Source of the DNA: Apostichopus japonicus
Taxonomy: Eukaryota; Echinodermata; Holothuroidea; Aspidochirotida; Stichopodidae
Assembly (NCBI RefSeq): GCF_037975245.1
Contig: NC_092579.1
Span: 11,642,678 to 11,706,677 of the forward strand
Direction: 5' to 3'
Length of the DNA stretch: 64,000 nucleotides
Under the pieces are notes generated by a model. It was not told the origin of the DNA, ran no database searches, and worked only from the letters and a program-made list of their open reading frames with translations. Position numbers and translations under genes: made by a program. This document shows positions 48,863 through 61,275 of this stretch, piece after piece; position 1 is the first letter of the stretch, and each line of letters begins with the position of its first letter.

Positions 48863-51800
48863 GGTATATACATATATATATATATATGTGTATGTATACA
48901 CATATACATATATATGTATGCATATATATATATGTATATATATATATATACATACAAATATCCATCCTTATTACACATTGCGCTAAATTTATCTGATTTC
49001 TAATCTAACTAGCAGAAATTGGAATGTACTTGATTCACAAAGGCAGTTTCTGTCTTGCATTGATCTCCTGAGCAGACATATGTATATGGAAGGAAATATC
49101 AAAGGCATTGAAGGGGAAAAAATTAATAATGGTATCAAACAAATATAAAAAACAAATTCTCAAAAAGGTATCAAATGTCAAAGAACTATTTATGATTGAA
49201 GAGGGGGAGAAGATAAAGAATAATTTGGCAAACAACATCATTCATTGTCAAAAGTCTTCAAAAAAAGAAACAAAATGGACAGCAAGAGTTTTTCAATTAC
49301 TGTTGTGACTCCCTGAACTTGATCAAAGTACACTGTTCCATTTAAATTAGGACAGCTAATTAAAACTGGAACATGGAAAATTTGGATAACAGGGTGCAGA
49401 TATGATGTGTAAATTTTTTGGAACGAATGTGATCTTTTCTTCTTTAAATAACTGCACTAAATACACAGATACAGAAGAAATTTTGTTTCATCTTGTTGGT
49501 GAAAAAAAGCCTTATTATGATCTTTGTATAACCTATGAATACCATGAAAATGACCTTGAGTTTTAAATCTCATTTCAGACTTTTGACTATTAAACTGTAT
49601 TAACTATGGCAACAGAATGTTCCGAAAACAAGGGTACCCACCGACGATAAAATTTCATGACAAACGTGACATCGATATGGATGACCAATGTGACATATGA
49701 ATAATGAATCGATTTAACACTGACAGTCCTTCCTTATCATAGAACCGGAATAAGTCCATGAACCAAGCAACTAATGAATTATTAACATCAACAAAGACAC
49801 TTTCCACGAAGACCACTTACGCAGTGAAGTTAACCTAGGAATACAGTGGTACAGCATACGTATGGCACGCTGTAATAGAATTTCTGTGAAATACTGACAA
49901 TCCTACCCACAAAAACTGTTACAATATTTTATGTTTTATTTTATGTTGATTAAACTTTATACCGTACAACTGGGCTGGTTATCATTTCGAATAATAAATG
50001 GTTTCTTGTGGATCAACATATCCTACACATATCAAAGGGTAAAGGAACTGTTTAATACATGTATGTCTTCTCTTATTTTCTTTATAGTATATGTCAACCT
50101 ATACAAAAGCCTTCCTTTGAAAAAGAAACAAATTGAGTTTTCAAAATGTTTCCTTTTTTTTTGGTCCTTTCTTGTATGATAATACTGATTAACTTTCCAC
50201 TTTAGATGAATGCAGGTAAAATTGATCACTTTCAAGGACCCACAAAGATTATAAACCGTTTAACTAAACTGCTATAATAACTTTTGCAATCATCAGATGT
50301 ACACATATCCAAAGTCAAAACCATCACATTCTGAAGCTCCTCCAGCTGTAAACTAGCAACACATCTCACCTAAAATGCCTAGCACTACATATACTTTTAA
50401 AAACAGATAAAAGCTTTACACCATGATCATTAGTTTTAATACCTAATTTATAGCTTGACACCTTTGCACCTGACAACCAGTTAGCTCGAAGATTGCCATT
50501 TTATTTTAGTGACAACACCTCGAGATTTAAGAACACTCTCTCTTCAACTGCAAAAACATGATGTGAATGTTTTTTAAACCACTATGAGAAGGAAAGAGAA
50601 GCCTCTGGTAATTTAAATCTACTGCTCCAAAGGTACAGATATGTTAAGGCTTAAAGCAGCTTTCTTAGTTGATTTTGAACCATTTTCTTCATAATTTTTT
50701 ATTAATTTTAATTCTTTTTTTAAAATTTTGTTAATTCCCCCTTTAATATAAGGAGGAATTCAAACTGGGTGTTGTTTTGTTTAATTTTTGCTTTAGCCCA
50801 CCTGTGATTTTGGGAAAACTGAGAGAAGAATGTTCAGAATCAAACATCATTTTACTAAATGATGGAAAGTTTGTACATTTGTAACCCTGATGTCCTTGGT
50901 TTGAATCCTGTTCTAGCCAAAACTTTCATTGCTTTTTTCCGTTGTTTATATTTTCCCAATGAGTGAATTTTTCTGTTGTTTGTTTACTTACATAACTATT
51001 ATTTACCTCATAAATCTCCTTCACTTGGTATAACGGTCTATGAGAATGTCTTCGTTTGATCAAATGTAATGTTACTTTGAGTACCATTAACTATAATGTT
51101 ACTCTGACTACCAGTAATTTAACTGGTAGGTTTGACGAAAATGTTAACCACAAAATATGGTGGAATGGTTGTAGTGGGTTTTAAATACACCTAGGTCACA
51201 TTTATTACCATAATTGGGCATAGATGTAACTAATAATCATAATCATATGATTTCCATGGACAAAGCAATGTATTGTTATCATTCCTGTAGCTATTTGCAA
51301 GTTAAGATGTCAAAGACTGGGTGCCTATTGTATGTTACCCTGTAACCAAAAAGTAATGGCATGTAAACTACATACTGGGCCTCCCATGGGTTTATATTAA
51401 CTATTGATATAAACGGGTATATCTCTTCAGTGATATTTGCATATTAAGATATGAATGACTGGGTGCCCATACAGTATGTTACCCTATAACCCCTTATTTG
51501 GTGAATGCCTCTTTTGAATCTGGTGGGTCCAATTGAAACCCCTACGTCACTTAAAATTCCCCCAACGACAGGATCTTTTCATCTAGAATATTTTTTTCAT
51601 TTTGGAGGGAAAATATTTGCATCAACCAACGGTGGTGAAGCTTATAGTCATCAAACCATGAATAGTCTATAACAACTTTGTTTGCATATCATCTTAAAAT
51701 TTCAATGTTTTATAATGTCACAGAATATTATCCCTGCCCCCCCCCTTTTACTAGGACCATAGGTTCCAATTTTATATTAGAATACATGGCACGTATCAGG

Positions 51801-54590
51801 TAGAGAAGACCGCGAGACATTTGCAAGGATTGTGCGAAACTTACCAATAATACCAACATATGGTGGAAAACAGGAGGATTACCAGTAGTAATTTATGCAA
51901 CATCAGCAAATTCAGCATCGTCATCTCGTTAAGATACTTTCAACCATTAGTACCCGCTAGGATGGTGCTATTAAACTGTTTACAGTGTAATCTAGTATTA
52001 ATTCCAGTACTGTTTGTGTTTTACATCATTCCACCATGCAGTGCAATTTCATACAGTCAATATGAGACTCATCCATCTTAAGGCACACACATACAGGCCC
52101 GTACTGGCAAAATCAGCGAATAAAATATCATCAAATGGGCGACAGTGCATAAATTATAAATTGTTGTGATAATCTGGAGCCAGTGGTTATGGTTTCCAGC
52201 TTTGTGTAATATTCAATGCTTAAAAATTCTCGAGTGTATATATAGATCAGTGCAAACTTCACGATAAAAGTAATTTCTCCCTAACACCGGTTATGAACTT
52301 CAAATTTACCATGCAGGTCTAACTAAAAAGTAACTATACAAAACTTATAATCAGTGCCAGCTGTACATGAAAAGTCTCTCTTTTGTTGCAAAAAGGTAGC
52401 AATAAAAAAAAAAAGGTGATGATGCACTGTGAATCAATTTGCTGTAGCCTAATTACACATCATACACAGAATGTTAGGTAAGTTGATAGTAAGAGCTACA
52501 AAGATCACTTTTTTCTATAACTTACAGGCGCGCAGCTAATGTATTCCTCTATCTGTAGTTAAGTGCTAGGAAAGAAAGCTTGCTTGCCATGACAAAATCC
52601 AAAACATGCATGAACATCACTGATGCAATTTAAGTTTGTATAATCTGAACATACAGATTCCATTAACAATCTGTCCTAAGCTGTAGCCTAACATAAATTA
52701 ATCTTTAATATACAAATTTGTCAAAACTTCACATTGTTAGGTGCATTATCTATTATTACTCTTGATTTACTGCACAAAGTGACTGCCATATGAGGGATGA
52801 TGCACTAATTAATAATATACAGCCTACTGTTGTTGGTTCAACTAACACAGTACACTACAAAATGTTAACATCTAAGAGAAAAAAGACAGATTGACTGGTT
52901 ATTGCATCTAGCAGAATTTGCACACGCACACACACACCGACTGCAGGTGGGTGAAAATGGAACCCCAAAAATGACCGGATGTTAACTCCTTCGATCGGTA
53001 ACCGCAGCAAACATGCATGAACGTACCTTCACAAGGGGCACACCATTATGTAACGGGGTACAAAAAAAAACAGAAATAGTTCAGTACATCCTTTTTCCCG
53101 ACGAGCAGCAAGTTCACATCAAGTATCACAAGCTCAAAATTAATAGTTTGTTCTTTTTGCACACATACCACAGGAAAATTAAAAAAAAAGAGAAAAAAAA
53201 AGGTCCAAACAAAAGGTAAAAATTCCTTACAAAAAAAAAGAAGGAGGTGTCATGACTGGTGATTTCAAGATACAGTAGGGCAACCACGGACATAACCATG
53301 CCTGATTCCACAAGTTCATTCTCCACTGGTGGTGTCAGTCAAGACTACAAAACATTCTAAAAGTTCTGGTCAGTATACGGATTTTTTTGTTTTCCACTTA
53401 CCCATCACCTAAGTGGACACCTCCAACTAGGTGTACCGGTCCAAGATGGAAGGGTTTATTAAGCTCTCTTTAAAACCCCTCTCATTGGCGCCTCTGGCAG
53501 GAACAAAAAATAGAGCAGAAAGTAGACATTTTTTCCCAATTTCCGTCGGCTCAACATCCCCCGTTCTGCGCATTCTTTTTTTTTTTTAATTTCTTGTCAA
53601 TCCTTTAATTATCCATTTCTAATTATTTCTCTTCTACCTCTTCTTTTTTTTTTTTAGTATCTTTCTTCTCCGAATAACATTTTCTTTATTTCACGAGCAA
53701 TAAATACTGGACTAAACTAGATGTCATATGTGAGTATGACCATGTGTGAAATGAAATAATTATCGTTATGTTTTTGGTTAATAAGCAGGCATAAAATAAT
53801 AAATTGGTATATAATCCAAAGCGTATTTATTTTTATTGATTTATTATTTTTTGTGAGAGAGAGATTAATTATAGAGAGTAATAATTTGCTGATGAAATAT
53901 TAAAAAATGAGGGTTGTTTGTAATTCTTGGGTGATTTTTTTTTTTCTTTTCTTCTTCTTCTTTGAGTATGAGTCTTTGAAAATGGGATTGCTTGATAAAT
54001 TGAAAGAAAAACGAAAATATGAGCTACCAAAAAAAAAAACAGAAATAAAAAGCACAGAAGAGGGGTGCATAACATTTAAAAAATTGAGAGCATGTATGGT
54101 GCAGTTTGTAGTAGGTGATAATAAGGACATGAAAAACCTCCCAAAAGCCGAAAGTCAGTCTGGACGGACAGACAGACAGACAGACTTCAGTACACAAGCA
54201 TAAAGAAACATTTGCTAGTATACTAATGTTAGGCATGAGCTACTTTGAACAGACAAGAGGCACGCCAATTACGTACATGCACATATGTACACCCCAACCA
54301 TACCACACGTAGAATAATAATAATGGGAAAAAAAAAAACGAACAGTCTTTATAACGTAAGAAAAAAAAATTAACCTTAAGTCTTGATAAAAAATTGAAAA
54401 ATTAAAAACATAGGTAAGAAAAAAAAGAACAATTGAGAATGAAAGGTAAACTTTGAAGATATATTAAGTAATAACTGTACGAAGACTGGACATGCACCTC
54501 AATTTTTCTCCCTTCGACAATTGTGCCATTCAGTTTCTCACGTGCTCGGTCGGCGTCCGAACTATTTTGGAACGTAACAAAGCCGAAGCC
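37978..54590 (-). CDS. RBFOX: RBFOX (Fox-1 family) RNA-binding splicing regulator, partial
   Basis: Four exons (54498-54590, 41619-41676, 40770-40951, 37978-38115) join in one frame for 157 codons. The first carries RNP1 of the RRM ([20 protein letters not shown]) and KIE; the second continues VNNATARVM. This is diagnostic of RBFOX proteins, nuclear factors that bind UGCAUG and control alternative splicing. The C-terminal part is Ala/Tyr/Pro-rich with a GRGRTVRG motif and [19 protein letters not shown], matching vertebrate GRGRTVYG and YTADPYH. The middle is shorter than in vertebrate isoforms. The N-terminus and the first RRM half (RNP2) must lie beyond 64000, and the last exon was not found. 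The intron after the 93-nt exon is about 12.8 kb. Confidence 0.93.
40770..40951 (-). CDS. RBFOX: RBFOX exon with GRGRTVRG motif
   Basis: The acceptor is TTCCTTGCAG|GT and the donor is TTCCAG|GTAAAG; the exon is 182 nt. It encodes [17 protein letters not shown] and then a Pro/Ala-rich stretch ([30 protein letters not shown]). It corresponds to the vertebrate GAHLRGRGRTVYG region. Confidence 0.9.
41619..41676 (-). CDS. RBFOX: RBFOX exon following the RNP1 exon
   Basis: The acceptor is CCTCTACAG|GTC and the donor is CAAATG|GTAAGG; the exon is 58 nt. It encodes [19 protein letters not shown], matching the conserved [12 protein letters not shown] that ends the RRM. It exits in phase 1. TGCATG occurs about 87 nt downstream on the transcribed strand (41527-41532). 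Confidence 0.93.
46893..47095. repeat. TA-rich microsatellite
   Basis: TA/TATG repeats, about 200 bp. It gives spurious Tyr/Ile frames on both strands. Confidence 0.95.
48785..48955. repeat. TA-rich microsatellite
   Basis: TA repeats with interspersed TATG and TACA units, about 170 bp. It gives spurious Tyr/Ile frames. Confidence 0.95.
54491..54496 (-). promoter_or_regulatory. RBFOX binding word TGCATG inside the 5' splice site
   Basis: The intron begins GTGCATGT, so the second intron base is the first T of TGCATG. Bound RBFOX would compete with U1 for this donor. The role is inferred from the known binding specificity of the family. Confidence 0.75.
54498..54590 (-). CDS. RBFOX: RBFOX 93-nt exon (RNP1 half of the RRM)
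   Basis: Exactly 93 nt, phase 0 to phase 0, encoding 31 residues from [20 protein letters not shown] to EGRKIE. The human RBFOX counterpart has the same length, and its skipping yields a protein that cannot bind RNA. The acceptor CATGCATGCAG and the donor GAG|GTGCATG both contain TGCATG. Confidence 0.95.
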
Positions 54591-54593
54591 CTG

Positions 54594-54599
54594 CATGCA
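54594..54599 (-). promoter_or_regulatory. RBFOX binding word TGCATG inside the 3' splice site
   Basis: TGCATG ends three bases before the exon, interrupting the region that U2AF must bind. RBFOX binding upstream of an exon generally represses inclusion. Confidence 0.75.
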
Positions 54600-54629
54600 T
54601 GGGGAAAAAGTAAACAAGACAGAGAAAAA

Positions 54630-54635
54630 CATGCA
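54630..54635 (-). promoter_or_regulatory. Second upstream TGCATG near the 93-nt exon
   Basis: A TGCATG copy about 40 nt upstream of the exon, around the likely branch-point region. Confidence 0.6.
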
Positions 54636-56684
54636 TCACTTTTAATCATAATTGTTGATTTTTTAATTTTTTTTTATTTGTTTGTCGATAAAATTTCAGG
54701 AAAAAAAACATGCAATGTGATTGGCTGTTGGTCTCTCTCATCCCACTTTAAAAAAAATCAGAAACGAGTCTCTTTTTTTGTGGGGGTGGAAGAAAAAAAA
54801 ACATTGTAGAAAATTAGGCGTTACAAGTCTCTCTATCGATGAATATTCACACATTTGGCAAGTCAAAAGTTAGGATAGACATTTTTTTTTTTACAAAAGC
54901 TGACATGGAATTACGGTCGACCAGAGAGTGAGCGATGGATGAGTTGATTGGCTAATCGACCAGCAATGATTAATCTTGTCTCATATATGTCAGAATGTCA
55001 TTTTCACACTCCAGGCAAAATGAAGTTCTCTTCGTATCAAAGTGTAGAATGATTTGAAGTATATACCAAAGTGAATGACAATAATAGAATGTTCCATCAA
55101 CTTGGCAAACACATAGAATACTGTTTCCCTGTCTTGGTATGATGTGTTCATCCATATTCATTCTGTATGTAGTGTATATATAATTGAGCATGCCACATTG
55201 CCACAGCAGTGCAAACCATCATCATCATCATATATCAGAGACATCAAGAAACGGCTGACATACCAACTACCCTAGACCAGGTCACCCGCGTCCTCCAAGA
55301 CCTTTTGACCATTGTTTTTTTCTGCAATTATTCTCGAGTGCAATAATTCAAGTTTTGCGATTCATTCAGATAAAACCAATCATTAATCAGTCAATAAAAT
55401 TTTGCTTGATTCTTTAAGCAAAATTATCAAGAATGGCAATAACCATGACGCAAATACGCAACCCAAGTGCTTATTACAGGAGAAATTTAGAAGGGAAAAT
55501 ATAACAGAGAAAACGAAAGACGAAGACTAAAAACAATATTTTAAAAGTGATATAATAATAGACTTTATTTTTCACTGAAAAAAAACACAGTTTTACTAAA
55601 ATAGGTATATAAAATCTTTGACTGTTGACCAACTAACTACAATTTTTGAAATTCTTTGTTCCCCTCTCTGTTGATTTCAAAGGTATTCAATAACTTTGAA
55701 CAATTTTGTGATATTAATTGATTATGTATTATGCCTGACTCATGGAAATCAAACTACTGTAAAACAAAGCAAGCCAATAGCAAACTAGCAAACTAATTAA
55801 CAAGGTCAATACCTCAACTTCCCTCCTTACTTATACGACACTTGACACATGTACACCCAATCAACATAACTAATAGAGTTTTGAAATATTAATATCCACC
55901 TTGTCACAAAATTTGCCACTTTGGAAACTAAATATCAAACTTTGAGATATGCCTCATCGGGACTTCTTTGCCATTTTGTCCTTTTTTTTTTTTTTTTCCC
56001 TCATTTTGAGTCATAACTTTCGGTTTCTCTGGCTGTAACAGTGGATTTTATTGCTAATTTAGTTGCAAAATTGTATATGATCCTTTCCTTCTTTTACTTC
56101 TGATCTATATTACTTTCATATTCTTTTTCTAAATAACTTTCCTTTTTCCTTTTTCGTTCTTATTTCGTTCTTATTTCCTACTCTGCTGTGTTTGCTATGC
56201 TGTAGTTACATCTGCAGACAAGGGCAGTCCATACAATATTTATATTACAGAGGTAAAACGAGCACTTGTACAAAATTGGGACTTAACCAGCAAATGATTA
56301 TGATTTGATGGAATTAATCTATGGATGACAGACATAATGCAAAGTATTAAACAAGAACAAACTTAAAATTTTTGATGTTGAAATTATGAGGAAGGGGGGG
56401 GGGATGGGAGGAAGCACTTGGGTTGCTCTCTTATTTTAGCCCATGCCTGCAAGGCGCTGTAATTCAGACTGCTGTCACCTAGTTAATAAGAGGAGAGCCA
56501 TTGACTTAGTTTTAAATTAATTCAGATCCTTTGCTAGCAGAGTCCACTCAAGAAAACCGTAAAGTAAATTTGGCAGGTGACCTTCTGCCATAAATTCTCC
56601 AATCAATTGGTAAATTTTCATCCCCAGTTGAGAGATTGATTGTGAAGATAATATTCAGATAACATCAAGAAAGGCATATCTAAT

Positions 56685-56990
56685 ATTAGCCAACCAACCC
56701 ACATGTCACATGGCTCAATTCTCTGCCTCTGTACTGGCTATGAACAAGATATGCATGCCTGTATTAGCCAACCATCCTCTAACACTTGTATGGCTCAATT
56801 CTCTAGTCTGTAGTTGATATAACCAAGATATGCATGCCTGCATTAGCCAACCAACCTCTGAAACTTGCATGGCTCAATTATCTAGTTGCTATGACCAAGA
56901 TTATTCATGCCATATTAGCCAACCAACCTTTGACACTTGCATGGCTCAATTCTCTAGTCTGTAGTTGCTATGGACAAGATGGCTGCCATT
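56685..56990. repeat. Minisatellite of about 72-79 bp, 4 copies
   Basis: Each unit begins TTAGCCAACCAACCT and contains CATGGCTCAATTCTCTAG, then an ACCAAGATATGCATGCC-type segment. Copies start near 56685, 56763, 56842 and 56914 and differ by substitutions and small gaps. Confidence 0.88.
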
Positions 56991-59900
56991 ATAGAAACCT
57001 TGCCACAAATGCATGCTCATGTGCAGCTTGAATCAGATTTCAGAGTCTATACCAAATATCAACTGACATGACATGATTTAGGATATTATTCATAAGACCT
57101 TATGTAATAAACAGCTATAGTGGTGGCCTTCACATTGATATATATGTTTATTATATATATTCTTTTGTTTCATGACAAAGTTACACTTATTAAAGTTTTG
57201 GTCGTTTTCAAAACAATTAACAAAAATAAGTGACATATTGTGATCCTCTCGATTGAACTTTGAGTTGAATGTTACTTTGCAAGATGTTTGGCATCAGAAA
57301 AACAGAACACATTCTTTTCTTAACTCATTATCTGGTTTGGTTTTTAGAAACAATGATTCTTGGTGCAGTATCATCCTCAGATGCCTGCCTTGAAACCTAA
57401 TAGAAAAATATAATGAATACATTTTCAATAACCTACTTATTTTTCAACAAATACTATTTAATTATTCGTCCTCAGATTCTCAAATGAGATGTTGTAGTGG
57501 AATTGATCAAGCATTTTTTCCATGTAATTTATGTAAATAACATTAACAAAATATGAATTTCACTCAATCAATGAATAAGTAATGAATGTTCAAATAAACT
57601 TGATCCAAAGGATAAATCTACCAAATGTCTGTTGCAAAATGAAACTGAGAAAAATGAAATTCATATAGCACCCGTCAACAAACAATTTCAACAACCGTAT
57701 GCCATGGCTAAGAGTTTTGATATAAATCAAGTAATCAATTCACAGAATGTTATGAATTTCTGATAACATATTTTCTCTTCAACTATATTTTATTCATCAA
57801 TTCAAAGAAGAGCAAAAGAGAGGATTTCTGGGTTTGCATCTTGAATATTGTAAAGTAGGACTTTAATCAGTTCTAGGAAAGAATCACTTATCAGAAAAGT
57901 TAAAGAGCCTAAATTCCTTCCATGACATTCTTCAACATAGACAGTATAATCGTGACCATTTTCCCATTGTATTGTAATGCCATGTACTTCCATATTTGGT
58001 CGTCACTAATGAATCAAAAGTTTTTCATGAATATATTATTGACAAACATCATGAAAAGTATTGGTTGATCAGATGATTTGACTCTTAGCGATGTCATAGT
58101 TCCACATAATTCATCCTGCTTAAGACAAAAATCTCACTAGCAAAACAAAATCATTAAGTACAAGGATTGTGAAAAGTTGATTCTAATCCCCTCCCAGAGT
58201 AATTAACATCTAGGCTGTATGTAAAATGTAACGCCTTAACACTAAATGGAATGAAAATAAAATAAAAACATCATGACGGAAATAGAATAGATTTTTTCTA
58301 ATCAAGAAAAAAAAAACAGAAATAAGACTATTCTCAGTAAAAATGATATTATCTTGATGTAAATTTTGATTTTTGCATTTCAATTGATCATTTCTCACAA
58401 ATGCTTCCAAATGTTACCTCTGACATTTAAATGACACTAGGAACAAGGAAGTATGAGGAGCAAGGTGCATTTCCTTCAAAAATTTAGGTGGAAGCCTCTT
58501 GTTCTACATTGCATTTGACTACAAGTGTCAAAAAGACCCCAAACTTAGTAAGTGTATTAGTATTTGGGACAGGTAACAGAGGAATAAAGTAAACATAATT
58601 TTCAGCGGAAAACAAAACAAATCATGTTTTTTTTTCTTTGGGGGGAGGAGGGGAAGGGGATAAGTTGAAATCTTAAAATGCACATAGCTCCTCTATCCCA
58701 GTCCTATGTCACTAATTTTAGTCACTGAAATTTGAACCTTCTTTACTACATTCAGCCTTCAGGATACTAGTTATTTCAAAGATGATGTTTGAAATGATCA
58801 AAGCCAGCAATATAGCTCCTGCATTTGTTGTTTTGATAAGATAAAAAAAAAACCCCCAAAAAAACATTATTATGAATATTGTCATTATCTCTATGAGTGA
58901 CTGACAAAAACATCATTTCATTCACCTCTCCCTCACTGTCAACCAATAATGCTCATCCACATTGTTTCAAAAGTGAAATGTCATAACAGTACAAAATGAT
59001 GAACAAGATTCTAAGGGTCTCTTCTCCGATCAAAATAATCAGACAAAGGACCCCTCTGTCATGCAAGGAGCTATATGTTAAACAATGTTATGCTTCCAGT
59101 CACGTTCACTGAGCCAGTCTTTCAACATTCCGCATAAACTCCTGTTGAGACAAGTTTAGTTCTGAAAATGCACACGCCATCACCATGAGAGGTTATAACA
59201 CATCAACTGTATTTATCATTCATTCAAATGTTTGTTAGTATTCAAAAACTCTGAGCAAGAGAAACAGAGATGGCGCTCTTCCATCATGCAACATTCTAAT
59301 AAATTCAAGTCTCACTGCTAATTCTTCCAAAAGATGAACAAAATGCCAAGTTTGGATGATGTCTTCATAAAATCTTCATATCCAAGTCTCCCATGATCAC
59401 ATGACCTTTGTCAATCAACCCCAATGACGGTCACCTCTGGCAGAATTCATGTGATCATTATAGACCCTCTTACCATCATAACAATATATTTATTATTCCC
59501 TTAAAGTAGCTTTCCCCAGGTGACAAATTCTATTTTATTCCATACTGAAATCCCATGACAATGCAGTTGATCAGGCATGTACAGTCAACATTCTTTTCAA
59601 ATTTTCAGGAAATAAGTTATTTATATTTAGTTTCTCACATTTTGGAGTTTTTCCAATCCAATGTTGGGCTAATAAACTATTAAATATGGCAATTTTCTGG
59701 TCAACAGGAAAGTCAAGGAAGAACTCATTTCTTTAATATGAACTTGGTGATCAGGAGTTGTCTCAGAATGATTTTATTTTGCAATCTCATTTGGAGTAAT
59801 ACTCTGTAGTTTCAGCAAAATTTGTCCACTACAAGCAAGCGGCCACTTTTAATAAAAGCAAGCCATGTTTAGTCCATGTGTAGAATTTCAAAATGAGTTA

Positions 59901-61087
59901 ACCAACATATCTCCACCATTTTGTTATCCCTGTAGCACTACATCAAAAACAAAGCTTATAACATAACAGGAAGTAATTTTCTCTCCCACAGTGATTTGAA
60001 ACAAGGAATGTAATAGTTTTTTATCCACCCACCCTTCTCCACTGGTTTGTTTACAAAACAGTTAAACAGATTAATTTTTTTTAGGCAATCTAAAGGTAGG
60101 CCAGATCTGTGAGCAAGATAATTTATTTCTTTAGGTTAATGTATAAACAACAACGGTAGGATACAGCTTTCGGCTAAATGAGAAGTCGTCGTTGTGATTT
60201 TTAAAACCGGTAGAAGCGAAATTATGAAAACTTTGACGAGGATATATTTCTCCTTTGGGAAATTAAGAAACACTAGCACCATTTATGTTCTGATTTCTCA
60301 CATTGGCACATGACTCTTTCCTCTTCTGTTTCAACTAGTTGATGTAAATGTTCAGGTTACGAAATGTCACCGCTGGTAACTTGTACATTTGCAACATTTT
60401 AGTACCTTTCTGTTTTTTCACTTGAAGTTTTAACAGATATAACTGATACGTTTTCGGACAATAATCAAAGTTTTCTTCCTTCTTTGTGTTTTCTGAACTT
60501 TTTACTTTAATTTCAAATTTCAACATAACAATTTTTTTTTTTTGGGGGGGGGGAGCAAAATGATTGAAATTTCACTTTCAAGTGTTTCTGTGTTTACAAT
60601 TTGATACATTGCTGTGGATATTTTGAAATATCAGCTCTTAAACGGGATGTACTTACTTTTCTAGTGTCACAACAAATTTTAAAAGCAATATTTTTTGTAA
60701 CATTTTGCTCTTATAAAGAGATCATGCCAGATGCAAAATTTCCTTGATTAATTCAAATTATAAGTTTTTGTAAGTTTTTTATACCCACTATGACAACTGT
60801 TCCAAATTCAATTTTGCTTTCATATTCTCTTTTCTCATCAACGTCCATCTCATGTGGACGTCACCGTCGAGCACAATGCATGTCGTATAGTAAACAGTGT
60901 ATAAGAAAGATACGCATACTCATTAGCAGCTCTTTCCATGAAAGAGGCAGGCAACACAAGTCCCATGCAAAGTAGTTTCATCTCTCACAAGTATTTTCAC
61001 TGTTTTGAGTTTTTTGAATAATTTCAACTACTTTTACTCTATCCTTCTAGGCTGATTTAAATTTCTACCATACTTTCAAGATACAGG

Positions 61088-61275
61088 TTGAATTTTCTAG
61101 CTAATATTTATTTTCTACCATACTTTCTACCTAGGCTGAATTTTCTAGCTAATATTTATTTTCTACCATACTTTCTAACTAGGATGAATTTTCTAGCTAA
61201 GAAATATTTTCTACCATACTTTCTAACTAGGTTTAATTTTCTAGCTAAGATTTATTTTCTACCATACTTTCTAGC
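61088..61275. repeat. 48-bp minisatellite, 4 copies
   Basis: The unit starts TGAATTTTCTAGCTAATATT and continues TATTTTCTACCATACTTTCT. The period of 48 is a multiple of three, which creates a 16-residue periodic plus-strand frame (NFLANIYFLPYFL). I judge this to be non-coding. Confidence 0.9.

Larger units (their letters stand above)
41677..54497 (-). other. Large RBFOX intron
   Basis: About 12.8 kb with no supported exon. It contains two long TA microsatellites (46893-47095 and 48785-48955), poly-C or poly-G runs near 41949, 44391 and 45591, and long AT-rich stretches. Open frames here look like translated low-complexity sequence or chance. Confidence 0.6.

Noticed and set aside
50880-50925. 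tRNA-like B box (GGTTTGAATCC)
   Set aside because: No matching A box or cloverleaf arms could be found upstream; at most an old SINE fragment.
53869-54236. Phe/Ser-rich frames near the RBFOX RNP1 exon
   Set aside because: Translations of poly-T/poly-A stretches in the intron.
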